Below, piece after piece: positions 1 through 7,058 of a stretch of 8,304 nt of DNA. The notes under the pieces are model-generated. The model did not search any database and was not told where the DNA came from. It was given only the letters and a program-made list of their open reading frames with translations. The stretch's first letter is position 1. Each line of letters starts with the position of its first letter. The DNA comes from Candidatus Atribacteria bacterium. Its GTDB lineage: Bacteria; Atribacterota; Atribacteria; Atribacterales; Atribacteraceae. Where the stretch lies: NCBI GenBank assembly GCA_026390275.1, contig JAPLGF010000030.1:1-8304 (forward strand). The letters are read 5' to 3'. The position numbers were made by a program, and so were the translations under genes.

Positions 1-1062
1 CCCCCCCAAGTGCTGTGCCAGGAATTTTTCCATCGCCCGGTAAAAATCGAATCGGTTCTCCTCGTTGTGGAAACCATGTCCTTCATTATCCTTCACCAGG
101 TACTGGACCTCAATTCCCCGTTTCTGAAGAGCCTCTACAATTTGATCCGACTCCGCCTTTTTCACCCGGGGATCATTCACTCCCTGCGCCACAAAAAGTG
201 GAGCTTGAATGCGTTCGGCATGAAAGACCGGAGAAACCCGTTCCAGGAGCTCTTTGTCCTTCACTGGATCTCCGATCATGGTGTAAAGCATCTGGCGTCC
301 CTGCTCCCAGTAGGGAGGAATGGTTTCCAGAAGGGTGAAAATATTGGACACCCCCACATAATCAATCCCGGCAGTATACAACTCGGGAGTGAAGGTGAGT
401 CCGGCCAGAACCGCATAACCACCATAGGAACCACCATAAATCCCCACCCGGCCGGGATCAGCCATCCCCTTTTCGGTGAGCCATTTGACCCCATCACTGA
501 TATCATCTTGCATTTTCCTTCCCCATTCTTTAAAACCGGCTTCCCAGAATCCCCGCCCATAGCCAACGGACCCGCGAAAATTCATTTGCAGAACGGCATA
601 TCCCCGGTTGACCAGGAACTGGACTTCTGGATTAAAGCCCCATACATCCCGGGCCCAGGGTCCCCCGTGAGGATGAATAACGATCGGAAGAAGGTTTGGT
701 TCTTTCCCTTTCGGAAGAGTCAAATATCCCTGGATGGTGAATCCATCACGAGAAGGATAGGAGACCGGGAGCATCTCGGCCATCAACTCTTCTCGTATCC
801 AGGGGCTGATGTCGACAATCTTGTTAAAATAGTCCCTCCTCCGATCATAAAAAAAGTAGGACCCGCGTGATTTATCACCAGAGGTCCGAAGGAGTACTCT
901 GGTTTCATCGCGGCTCATATTGGTTACTGAGACTTCGTAGCCGGGAAGTCGTCTTTCCAGGTCATCCTGCAGCGTTTTTCGTTCTTCATCAAAGAAATGA
1001 TAATGGAGCCGGTCGGTGACATAGGCTACTCCGGTGATGATTTTCCGTTTATCAGAACTCAA
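1..1062 (-). CDS. S9 family peptidase, C-terminal alpha/beta-hydrolase part, runs off the left edge
   Basis: This is the remaining propeller strands plus the catalytic domain of the same S9 peptidase, in the frame +1 to its N-terminal part. It reads from about SSDKRKIITGVAYVTDRLHY into an alpha/beta-hydrolase domain. HPHGGPWARDVWGFNPEVQ is the oxyanion-side motif and NFRGSVGYGRGFWEAG follows. The nucleophile elbow is GGSYGGY (Ser codon 427-429). The acid is Asp in GVNDPRVKKAES (codon 172-174) and the base is His in EGHGFHNEENR (codon 76-78). The triad is therefore intact. The last readable residues, MEKFLAQHLGG, match the usual C-terminal helix, so only a few residues are missing beyond base 1. 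No ATG or ribosome binding site sits at the beginning of this frame, which argues that it is the downstream half of one gene and not an independent gene. A TTG at 1060-1062 is the only early start-like codon. Confidence 0.88.
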   Translation of the reverse strand, partial: MSSDKRKIITGVAYVTDRLHYHFFDEERKTLQDDLERRLPGYEVSVTNMSRDETRVLLRTSGDKSRGSYFFYDRRRDYFNKIVDISPWIREELMAEMLPVSYPSRDGFTIQGYLTLPKGKEPNLLPIVIHPHGGPWARDVWGFNPEVQFLVNRGYAVLQMNFRGSVGYGRGFWEAGFKEWGRKMQDDISDGVKWLTEKGMADPGRVGIYGGSYGGYAVLAGLTFTPELYTAGIDYVGVSNIFTLLETIPPYWEQGRQMLYTMIGDPVKDKELLERVSPVFHAERIQAPLFVAQGVNDPRVKKAESDQIVEALQKRGIEVQYLVKDNEGHGFHNEENRFDFYRAMEKFLAQHLGG

Positions 1063-1813
1063 AAGTGAGTTCCAACTGCATCCCTTTTTCCGGGTCATAC
1101 CGGTAAATCGCCTGTTTATCCCGGCCAAGGTTGGAAGCAACATACAGATATTCATTGTCGTAAGTAAAAAAGAGGGGGGTGATTGATTCCCGGAAATCGG
1201 TGGTGATGATGGTGCGAAAGGGCATCTCTTCCTTTTTTCGGTAGAGAATACTGGTGTTGACCTCATCGGTGGTCACCGCCACCCGGAGCTCCCCATGGTG
1301 ATCGGTGAGCCACCCGGAAATGTTCCCCGGATTCTCACCCACCATGATCATCTCCCCGGTGTACACATCGACCCGATAGGCATCAAAAAACTGGGGATTC
1401 CTCCGGTTCAGTCCAATGAGGATTTCCCGATCATGGTCTTTCAAATCATCAATAAGCTCGGTTCGGATATTTTCAAAGGGAGTGAGTTCTTTCCAGTCGG
1501 ACCCATCGATGTTCACCGCGTAAAGTTTAAAGTTTTCATCTCCCCCGGTATCCTGGACATAAGCAATGCGGGTGGAGTTTACCCAGAAGAACCCGGCAAT
1601 GTCCCTTTCCGTCGCGCTGGTTAAACGGGTGACCTGGCTATCGCTTAAACGTTCTACAAAAATATTCAGGCGGTTCTCCCATGGTTGAAGAAAAGCAAAG
1701 TGCTCTCCCGGGGGCGAGAGGAGAAAAGCCGTTTTCTCGGGATTCCGAAAAAAATCTTCCATCGGGATCAATGGGTTATCTGAAATATGGTGCGATTTTT
1801 CTCTGTCCTTCAT
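1052..1813 (-). CDS. S9 family peptidase (acylaminoacyl-peptidase-like), N-terminal beta-propeller part, frameshifted
   Basis: This is the N-terminal 253 residues of a prolyl-oligopeptidase-family (S9, probably S9C) serine peptidase, a cytoplasmic enzyme that cuts short peptides or N-acylated amino acids. The opening IPMEDFFRNPEKTAFLLSPPG and the later PWENRLNIFVERL are typical of the family. Repeated strand patterns such as FFWVNSTRIAYVQDTGGDENFKLYAVNIDG belong to the seven-bladed propeller that gates the active site. There is no signal peptide. The ATG at 1813 is preceded by AAGGAGGTC (1825-1833), so this start is well supported. The frame ends in tandem stops TGA-TAA at 1049-1054, but the protein clearly continues in the next frame, which carries the hydrolase domain. 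Skipping one base of the T4 run (A4 at 1061-1064 on the plus strand) joins the two parts into about 606 residues, normal for the family. Whether the shift is a real mutation or a read error cannot be told here. Confidence 0.88.
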   Translation of the reverse strand: MKDREKSHHISDNPLIPMEDFFRNPEKTAFLLSPPGEHFAFLQPWENRLNIFVERLSDSQVTRLTSATERDIAGFFWVNSTRIAYVQDTGGDENFKLYAVNIDGSDWKELTPFENIRTELIDDLKDHDREILIGLNRRNPQFFDAYRVDVYTGEMIMVGENPGNISGWLTDHHGELRVAVTTDEVNTSILYRKKEEMPFRTIITTDFRESITPLFFTYDNEYLYVASNLGRDKQAIYRYDPEKGMQLELTFEF

Positions 1814-1896
1814 TTTGTTCAGAAGACCTCCTTATGATGACGAGTCAATTGATGCTTTTCGCTACCCTGAAAATACGTTGAAAAAACGTGTTGCTT

Positions 1897-1905
1897 ATTC
1901 TATCA
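1897..1905 (-). promoter_or_regulatory. putative extended -10 promoter for the S9 peptidase gene
   Basis: On the minus strand this reads TGATAGAAT, an extended -10 element (TGn plus TAGAAT, 5 of 6 matches to TATAAT). It lies about 85 bases before the S9 peptidase start codon. No convincing -35 hexamer is visible, which extended -10 promoters do not strictly need. Inference only. Confidence 0.4.
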
Positions 1906-1949
1906 AATTCATTCCCTATTCAGTTCCCAGGTCCCATTTTGATATTCCA

Positions 1950-1958
1950 TGATATGAT
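1950..1958 (+). promoter_or_regulatory. putative extended -10 promoter for the M20 peptidase gene
   Basis: The plus strand reads TGATATGAT, an extended -10 (TGn plus TATGAT, 5 of 6 matches). It would start transcription near 1965, about 70 bases before the M20 start codon at 2036. A second, weaker candidate is TTGAAA (1878-1883), 17 bases, TATCAA (1901-1906). This overlaps the divergent promoter, so the two genes could influence each other's transcription. Confidence 0.4.
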
Positions 1959-2035
1959 TGATGGAAACAAATGGTTATCCCATTTTTATTTTCTCTTTTC
2001 TAGTTCATGAAAACAGAAAAAATGAGGAGGGAATC

Positions 2036-3412
2036 ATGTCTCAAAAAATGATTCATCAGGTTATCGAGGACAACCGGAAACGGTACCAGGATGAGTTTAT
2101 TGAACTTCTCCAAATCCCCGGGATCAGTGCTCATCCCGACCATCGGCAAGATATCTATCGTTCCGCTCAATGGCTTCATAATCACTGTAACCGTATTGGT
2201 CTTCAGTCCCAAATCATAGAAACCGAAGGATATCCCGTCTTGTATGCCTGGACTGAAACGCTCCCGGGTCGTCCCACCATCCTCATCTACGGTCATTATG
2301 ATGTCCAGCCGGTGGATCCTGCCGAGGAATGGAAAACCCCATCTTTCACCCCCACCATGCAAAACGGCTTCATTTTCGCGCGCGGTGCTGACGATGATAA
2401 AGGTCAATTCTTCACAGCACTCAACGCCCTGGATGCCATCCATACCGTACAGGGATCGTTCCCTCTGAACGTAAAAATCATCCTGGAGGGAGAGGAAGAA
2501 ATTGGGAGTCCGCATTTCCTGGGTTTTCTTACTCACCACCAGGATGAATTGGCGACTGATGCGATCATCATTCTGGATGGAGTGCAATACGCCCGGGGGA
2601 TTCCCACTCTCACCTACGGACTCCGCGGTCTGTGCTATCTACAGATCGACGTCCAGGGACCCTCTTTTGATGTACATTCGGGGGTGTACGGGGGGGTGGT
2701 GGGAAATCCCGCCCAAGTCCTGGTCCGCATCCTCTCTCAACTGAAAAACGAAGACGGACAGGTCGTCATTCCTGGTTTCTATAATGAAGTTAAACTTCCA
2801 GAAGCCTGGGAAAGAAAAGAATTAGCCGAACTCCCTTTTGATGAAAACGAATATAAACACTCACTTGGTTTATCGGAACTCGTTTTGGAAAAAGGATACA
2901 CTCCCAATGAATGCGCAACCCTCCGCCCTACCCTGGATATCTGTGGGATCTGGGGGGGATATTCCGGTCACGGCTCGAAGACCATCATCCCTTCTCGTGC
3001 CGGGGCCAAAGTGAGTATGCGCCTGGTTCCCGATCAGAAACCTCATCCCATTGCCCGGCGCTTTACCGAATACATCCAATCCATCAGTCCTTCCGGGGTC
3101 ACTGTCTCGGTGCGGGAATTATCCGGAATCGATCCCCTCATTACTTCGAAAGATCAACCTCTTTTCCTGATTTTTTCTCAATCGATCGCCCGCCATTTTG
3201 GACGTCAACCAGTTTTTGTCCGGGGTGGCGGTTCGGTGGGAGTAGCGAACATGTTCCGGCAAATTTTAGGTACTGATGCCATTCTTGTCACCGGTTGGGG
3301 AAGTCCCGATGATAACTTTCACTCCCCCAACGAACATTTCTCGCTCGATGATTTCCAGCGAGGAACCCACACCATGGCTGACTTTTTATGGTTTTTTTCA
3401 GAAAAGAAATAA
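2036..3412 (+). CDS. M20 family metallopeptidase (dipeptidase/carnosinase-like)
   Basis: This is a 458-residue cytoplasmic di-zinc amidohydrolase of the M20 family, which removes residues from dipeptides or acylated amino acids. It resembles the group annotated as M20/M25/M40 dipeptidases. All metal and catalytic positions are present: His87 and Asp89 in GHYDVQP, bridging Asp120 in RGADDDKGQ, catalytic Glu154 and metal Glu155 in EGEEEIGS, Asp181 in IILDG, and His429 in FHSPNEHF. The inserted dimerisation domain contains VHSGVYGG, whose His normally completes the neighbouring active site. The start was set at ATG 2036 because AGGAGG (2025-2030) lies five bases before it. An upstream in-frame ATG at 1958 lacks such a site and overlaps a promoter-like element. 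There is no signal peptide. The gene diverges from the S9 peptidase, suggesting shared peptide catabolism. The exact substrate cannot be read from sequence. Confidence 0.95.
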   Translation: MSQKMIHQVIEDNRKRYQDEFIELLQIPGISAHPDHRQDIYRSAQWLHNHCNRIGLQSQIIETEGYPVLYAWTETLPGRPTILIYGHYDVQPVDPAEEWKTPSFTPTMQNGFIFARGADDDKGQFFTALNALDAIHTVQGSFPLNVKIILEGEEEIGSPHFLGFLTHHQDELATDAIIILDGVQYARGIPTLTYGLRGLCYLQIDVQGPSFDVHSGVYGGVVGNPAQVLVRILSQLKNEDGQVVIPGFYNEVKLPEAWERKELAELPFDENEYKHSLGLSELVLEKGYTPNECATLRPTLDICGIWGGYSGHGSKTIIPSRAGAKVSMRLVPDQKPHPIARRFTEYIQSISPSGVTVSVRELSGIDPLITSKDQPLFLIFSQSIARHFGRQPVFVRGGGSVGVANMFRQILGTDAILVTGWGSPDDNFHSPNEHFSLDDFQRGTHTMADFLWFFSEKK

Positions 3413-3416
3413 ACTG

Positions 3417-3437
3417 GCGGGAGAACAACTCTCCCGC
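3417..3437. terminator. bidirectional hairpin terminator between convergent genes
   Basis: GCGGGAGA (3417-3424), a five-base loop, and TCTCCCGC (3430-3437) form a perfect 8-bp G+C-rich stem. It starts five bases after the M20 stop codon and lies nine bases beyond the stop of the convergent minus-strand gene. The minus-strand transcript is followed by a T-rich tract (CAGTTTATTTCTTTT). On the plus strand the tail is only moderately T-rich (TCTTCC). It is more convincing for the minus strand but well placed for both. Confidence 0.72.
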
Positions 3438-3445
3438 TCTTCCAT

Positions 3446-4150
3446 TCATGGTGTCGATTGATGCAAATGAAATTTTTGAATGGATAATTCTTTTTCGTAG
3501 GGAGCCCGTCGTCCCGGACAATTCTGTCGAGGACAGAGCTGGCAATTTTCAAAACGTGATTCGGTGGGAAAAATGATTCCCGAGACTGATTTGATCGGTA
3601 TCATGAGACAGCTCTCGGTAAGTCCCACCCCGATTTGAGTTGTGGAATTGCCCATCAATTCAAAAAGCTTTTTCTGCTCGGTAATCGGCCAGTCCGGGAG
3701 CGATCCCGGGTTCATGGTGGATGTCTTCCCGGGAAAAAGATGCTGATGCAGGTGATTCTCCAGGTACACCAGTGCTTCTCGCAGAATCATTTCCTTGATC
3801 ATATCCAGCCAGTAGGCATCCAGCAGATCAGGAAAAGAGCGTGACCACTCGTCTAATTCCTGTCCACACGTTGCCACAAAGGGAAAAACTTTGTGAATAG
3901 AATCCACATTCACCCGTAATACCCGACTGGTAAAATGAATGCCTTCGATGACGACCTCTCCGTCGTTTTTCTCATCGATGTAAACCGTACCATAGAGAGC
4001 CTGGGGTCGACCCACCCTTTCTGCTTCTTCAACCAGTTGTATCATTCGCTCCCAATCTTCCCCGGTTTCAGAAAGATGAAGAAAATCCGCCAAATGTTCA
4101 CGATTAACCTGAAATGGAATGTTTGAAAGAATGATCGTTTCCAGGGTCAT
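3446..4150 (-). CDS. stand-alone vitamin B12-dependent methionine synthase activation domain-like protein
   Basis: This 234-residue protein resembles the C-terminal reactivation domain of cobalamin-dependent methionine synthase (MetH), here as a separate polypeptide. Known domains of this family bind S-adenosylmethionine and take part in reductive remethylation of inactive cob(II)alamin. Family hallmarks are FVATCGQELDEWS (about 91-103), NPGSLPDWPITEQKKLFELMG (about 147-167, the SAM-binding loop equivalent), IGVGLTESCLMIPIKSVSG (173-191) and a Cys cluster C203-x2-C206-x4-C211 followed by GRRAPY. The Cys cluster is absent from E. coli MetH and could hold a metal or an iron-sulfur cluster (inference). 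The Arg of the E. coli SAM loop is not obvious here. GGAGGG lies almost against the ATG, an unusually tight spacing. No methyltransferase or corrinoid protein is visible in the window, so its partner must be elsewhere. Confidence 0.85.
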   Translation of the reverse strand: MTLETIILSNIPFQVNREHLADFLHLSETGEDWERMIQLVEEAERVGRPQALYGTVYIDEKNDGEVVIEGIHFTSRVLRVNVDSIHKVFPFVATCGQELDEWSRSFPDLLDAYWLDMIKEMILREALVYLENHLHQHLFPGKTSTMNPGSLPDWPITEQKKLFELMGNSTTQIGVGLTESCLMIPIKSVSGIIFPTESRFENCQLCPRQNCPGRRAPYEKELSIQKFHLHQSTP

Positions 4151-4176
4151 GCCCTCCCTTTTTCTTATCTACAAAC

Positions 4177-4205
4177 AAAAGCCTCCCCCTTTTTCCCGGA
4201 GAGGC
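4177..4205 (-). terminator. intrinsic terminator of the sugar ABC transporter operon
   Basis: Read on the minus strand, GCCTCTCC and GGGGAGGC form an 8-bp stem with one G-U pair and a loop of nine bases, followed by TTTTGTTTGT. It lies 78 bases after the stop of the binding-protein gene and only about 27 bases before the start of the next minus-strand gene. That gene must therefore rely on readthrough or on a promoter not recognised here. An upstream pair of short complementary arms (GTTTCCC 4231-4237 with GGGAAAC 4260-4266) could form an additional hairpin. Confidence 0.75.
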
Positions 4206-4282
4206 CTTTGAATACCTGGTATAAAAACCCGTTTCCCGTGTGGTACTCAGTGAGAAAATGGGAAACACGGATTCTTCTTCGT

Positions 4283-5272
4283 TTACCGGATCCCAGCCTT
4301 GATGAGATCTTCCAATACACCAATGGTTTCTGGAGTGACAACTCCGGCACCAGTGTTCACGTTAAATCCTGTGATTTTAAACTTCTTGGTCAGGACGACT
4401 TGAATCACCGGGATGAATCCCTGCAGGTAGAGCTGCTGATCCAGAACACAAGAGATGTATCCAGTTTTCAGGCCTTCAATGGTGGCCGGAGAGAGATCGA
4501 TACCAGCGGTGATGATTTCACCTGGTTTCTTCTTCAGGTTATCTCTGAGAAGATTGACCAATATCCCGGTGATGGCACCATGTTGGGTTCCAATGGCTTT
4601 AATATCTGGATGAGCTTGCACATACCCGGTGAGAATCGGTATGGCGGTGGAAGCATCCGCATCCGCTTCCGGAGAAATTTCCTGCCGATCCACGATGACA
4701 CCGGCATCCTCCATAGCCTTGGCCATTCCTTCTTCGCTCTGCCCACGGAATTTCTGGGAGAACAGCCCATAGACCATAGCTTTATCGCCTTTTTTCAACC
4801 CGGCTTTCACCATGGCCTGACCGGTGAGGTAACCACCAGCATATAGATCCACCCCGGCATACCCAAACCCTTTTTCCAGATAACTCAGCTGGATGTCCGG
4901 AAGCGGAGTATTATTCACAGTGACGATGATCCCTTTTTCGACTGCTTCTTTCACCAGATCCACCATGGCAGCAGATCCGGGGTGACCCATGATGACGATT
5001 CCATCCGGTTGAGCGGCGATGGCTTCTTTAAATTGCTGCACCATCTTCTCGGGCTGCCATTGGGAGTACTGCTCAATCAATTTCACTCCCAGGGCTTTCG
5101 CGGCATCCCGAGCACCCAGTGTCCGCTGGATTACGGCTACCGCGCCTTCAGCACCTCCCATCTGGCAGTAAACTGTCATCCCTTCCCCCAAAAGCGGATC
5201 AGCGGCAAAAACTGGTACTGCTAACATCACCACCAGCAAGGCAGCAAACAGAATTCCCCAAAATTTTTTCAT
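4283..5272 (-). CDS. sugar ABC transporter periplasmic substrate-binding protein (ribose/CUT2 type)
   Basis: This is a 329-residue type I periplasmic binding protein (Peripla_BP_4-like) that would capture a sugar and deliver it to the adjacent permease. The N-terminus MKKFWGILFAALLVVMLAVP is a signal peptide, probably cut after VFA (residue 23). No lipobox Cys is present, so the protein is expected to be soluble in a periplasm. QWQPEKMVQQFKEAIAAQPDGIVIMG and PDIKAIGTQHGAITGILVNLL fit the two-lobed fold. ITAGIDLSPATIEGLKTGYI and LDQQLYLQGFIPV in the second lobe match the family pattern of hinge and ligand-facing segments. The ATG at 5272 has AAGGAGG seven bases upstream (5280-5286). It is the last gene of the three-gene transporter operon, separated from the permease by 137 bases that contain a small hairpin. 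The substrate cannot be assigned; a pentose, hexose or polyol is likely from the family. Confidence 0.93.
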   Translation of the reverse strand: MKKFWGILFAALLVVMLAVPVFAADPLLGEGMTVYCQMGGAEGAVAVIQRTLGARDAAKALGVKLIEQYSQWQPEKMVQQFKEAIAAQPDGIVIMGHPGSAAMVDLVKEAVEKGIIVTVNNTPLPDIQLSYLEKGFGYAGVDLYAGGYLTGQAMVKAGLKKGDKAMVYGLFSQKFRGQSEEGMAKAMEDAGVIVDRQEISPEADADASTAIPILTGYVQAHPDIKAIGTQHGAITGILVNLLRDNLKKKPGEIITAGIDLSPATIEGLKTGYISCVLDQQLYLQGFIPVIQVVLTKKFKITGFNVNTGAGVVTPETIGVLEDLIKAGIR

Positions 5273-5334
5273 TTTTCATCCTCCTTTTCATTCGTTCAAC
5301 GATTTCCCATCATTGGAAAAACCACAGAATTCGT

Positions 5335-5348
5335 GCCAGACTTCTGGC
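5335..5348 (-). promoter_or_regulatory. intercistronic stem-loop between permease and binding-protein genes
   Basis: GCCAG and CTGGC with a four-base loop form a short hairpin in the 137-base spacer (5273-5409). It is followed on the minus strand by a GGTTTTTCC tract. Such elements often protect or cut the transcript so that binding protein is made in excess. A weak promoter-like pair (TTGGAA, 15 bases, GATAAT) also lies upstream of it in the same spacer. Both readings are tentative. Confidence 0.3.
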
Positions 5349-5409
5349 CAGTTTCTACTCTTTCCAAATTATCGGTCATTCACCCCCTTTCCAAGAAAAT
5401 GACATCCTA

Positions 5410-6264
5410 CTATTTTTTTAATCCTTTGGTAAAAACCGAATTCTTGATATTATCCACAAAACTGAAACTTTTTTCACTGGTTTTATCGAGAACAATATTG
5501 AGAGCAATGGATCCCAGCATGATGAGACCGGTGGTCAACCGGGTCCAGAAACCACCCACCCCGGATGCCGTAACACCGGTTTCCAGTGAACCCACGATGA
5601 ACATTCCAAAGAGCGTTCCTATCACCCGCCCCTCTCCTCCCGTGATCGATGTTCCTCCTATAAAAACCGCCGCCATGACGGGAAGAAGAAATCCACTTCC
5701 CTGGTTCGTCCAAAAATTGGTCATCTCAAAAGTAAGAAGAACAGCAGCAAAACCTCCTAAAAGGCCCATGAGGGTGAAGACTTTTATTTTGGTCGCATCC
5801 ACATACGATCCTTTAATGGGATTAACATTTAAAGAAATGCCTCCAGAAATGAGGATGGTTAAGCCAGTCCAGAAAAAGTTGGTGGCCAGGGTGGTCATAA
5901 TGGAAGGAATTCCAATTTTGGTCAGGATGATTCCATTCATATAACCGATAAAAGCACCGGCAGCGATGGCAGCTAAGAAGGGAATAAAAACCATTCCGGT
6001 GATCTGAAAGAGATAGGAAAAAACCATTCCGGAAAAAGCGATGACCGAAGGGAAGGAAAGATCAATTTCCCCCGCGGTAATGATAAGGGTTAAACCGGCA
6101 GCGAGAACCAGGGTGGGGGCATTATAGGTGAGAAAGGACATATAGATGGTGGGCCTGAGGAAGGCATTGGGGGCCGTTTTCATGAAGGCGAGAATGACCA
6201 CCATAAACACCAGTGCCACCGGGAGACCTTCAATGGAGAGGATCCCTCTTTTTTGAATTTTCAT
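5410..6264 (-). CDS. sugar ABC transporter permease (RbsC/CUT2-like), internally shortened
   Basis: This is a 284-residue inner-membrane permease of the BPD_transp_2 family (RbsC-like). Hydrophobic segments lie at about 13-30, 45-63, 71-88, 91-113, 123-142, 162-178, 191-230 and 243-259. Conserved landmarks are AAGLTLIITAGEIDLS (55-70) and FIGGTSITGGEGRVIGTLFG (201-220). Family members are usually about 320-350 residues. From the PSIMTTL segment to GGTSITGG there are about 80 residues, against about 130 in E. coli RbsC. The missing part lies near residues 145-157 and would contain one transmembrane segment and the loop with the GGNEAATRLSG-like motif that contacts the ATPase. The reading frame is preserved. 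ATG 6264 lies five bases after the ATPase stop codon, so the two are coupled, with GGAGGAA inside the end of the ATPase gene. The transported sugar is unknown, and function is doubtful if the gap is real. Confidence 0.9.
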   Translation of the reverse strand: MKIQKRGILSIEGLPVALVFMVVILAFMKTAPNAFLRPTIYMSFLTYNAPTLVLAAGLTLIITAGEIDLSFPSVIAFSGMVFSYLFQITGMVFIPFLAAIAAGAFIGYMNGIILTKIGIPSIMTTLATNFFWTGLTILISGGISLNVNPIKGSYVDATKIKVFTLMGLLGGFAAVLLTFEMTNFWTNQGSGFLLPVMAAVFIGGTSITGGEGRVIGTLFGMFIVGSLETGVTASGVGGFWTRLTTGLIMLGSIALNIVLDKTSEKSFSFVDNIKNSVFTKGLKK

Positions 6265-6269
6265 GGCCT

Positions 6270-7046
6270 CTACTCTTCCTCCCTTTTCTTCGATGAATAT
6301 TTCAACAAGAAGGTATCCAGCTTTTCTAAGGTCGTTTCTTCTTTTTGAAAATTCGCCACAATGGTTCCCCGATCAATAATCACAAAACGGTCCGAAATGT
6401 CATAGACATGCCCAATATTATGGGAGATGTACACACAGGATCTGCCGGAATCACGGATTTTTTCTACAAAGTTGATCACCTTTCGGACTTCTTTCACCGA
6501 AAGAGAGACCGTCGGTTCATCCAAAACGATCAGGTCAGCATCAAAATACATGGCGCGCCCGATGGCAATCCCCTGGCGTTCCCCTCCCGAAAGCTTACTG
6601 ACTCGGGAGTCTACTCCGATACCAACCCCCCGAAATCCAATCAAATCCATCAGGATCTGATCGGCGACTTCCTTCTCTTTTTGAATATTGATAAATCCAA
6701 ACCGGTTGGTAATCTGCCGTCCAATAAAAAAGTTACGCCACAAAGCCTGTTTTTCGCCCAGAGACTTATCCTGATAGACGGTTTCGATGCCGAAACTGTG
6801 CGCTTTTTTGACTGTATATTCATGCGCTGTGACCTTTTGACTACGAATGTACAACTCTCCGCAGGTGGGGTGTAAAACACCGGTCATGATCTTCACCATG
6901 GTGGATTTTCCCGCTCCATTATCACCCAATAGACCCACCACTTCATTGTTGCTCACCGCAAAATTGATGTTCCTCAGTGCTTCAATATTTCCAAAACGCA
7001 TACCGACATTTTTCATCTCCAACACTTTGTCAAAGGCTTTTCCCAT
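6270..7046 (-). CDS. sugar ABC transporter ATP-binding protein (single-domain, FrcA-like)
   Basis: This 258-residue cytoplasmic ATPase energises the sugar importer encoded downstream. All nucleotide-binding motifs are present: Walker A GDNGAGKST (41-49), Q-loop YQD (Gln92), signature LSGGERQ (152-158), Walker B DLIVLDEP (171-178) and switch His209 in ISHN. It has one nucleotide-binding domain. RbsA-type CUT2 ATPases have two in about 500 residues. This makes it more like the single-domain fructose-type (FrcA) proteins, which would work as a homodimer. NFFIGRQI after the Q-loop is typical of that group. ATG 7046 was chosen because AGGAG lies four bases upstream. An in-frame ATG at 7115 would add 23 charged residues (MDRKEIMFFGERSKLPRERV and on) but has no ribosome binding site. 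It is the first gene of the operon. Confidence 0.92.
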   Translation of the reverse strand: MGKAFDKVLEMKNVGMRFGNIEALRNINFAVSNNEVVGLLGDNGAGKSTMVKIMTGVLHPTCGELYIRSQKVTAHEYTVKKAHSFGIETVYQDKSLGEKQALWRNFFIGRQITNRFGFINIQKEKEVADQILMDLIGFRGVGIGVDSRVSKLSGGERQGIAIGRAMYFDADLIVLDEPTVSLSVKEVRKVINFVEKIRDSGRSCVYISHNIGHVYDISDRFVIIDRGTIVANFQKEETTLEKLDTFLLKYSSKKREEE

Positions 7047-7058
7047 CTCTCTCCTGAC
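7047..7058 (-). promoter_or_regulatory. ribosome binding site that decides the ATPase start
   Basis: On the minus strand GTCAGGAGAGAG lies directly before ATG 7046. Neither the ATG at 7115 nor the in-frame ATG at 7097 has a comparable purine-rich site, so 7046 is the preferred start. Confidence 0.6.

Noticed and set aside
10..870. Long open frame on the plus strand (286 residues)
   Set aside because: It is the mirror of the S9 hydrolase domain on the minus strand. Its protein has no family features, and the minus strand carries a full catalytic triad.
1958..2035. Upstream ATG extending the M20 peptidase by 26 residues
   Set aside because: There is no ribosome binding site, it overlaps a promoter-like element, and the extension is not family-like. 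ATG 2036 has AGGAGG at proper spacing.
4151..4282. Riboswitch (for example cobalamin) before the activation-protein gene
   Set aside because: The spacer is short and lacks a recognisable B12-box or a complex fold. Only a terminator and short hairpins are seen.
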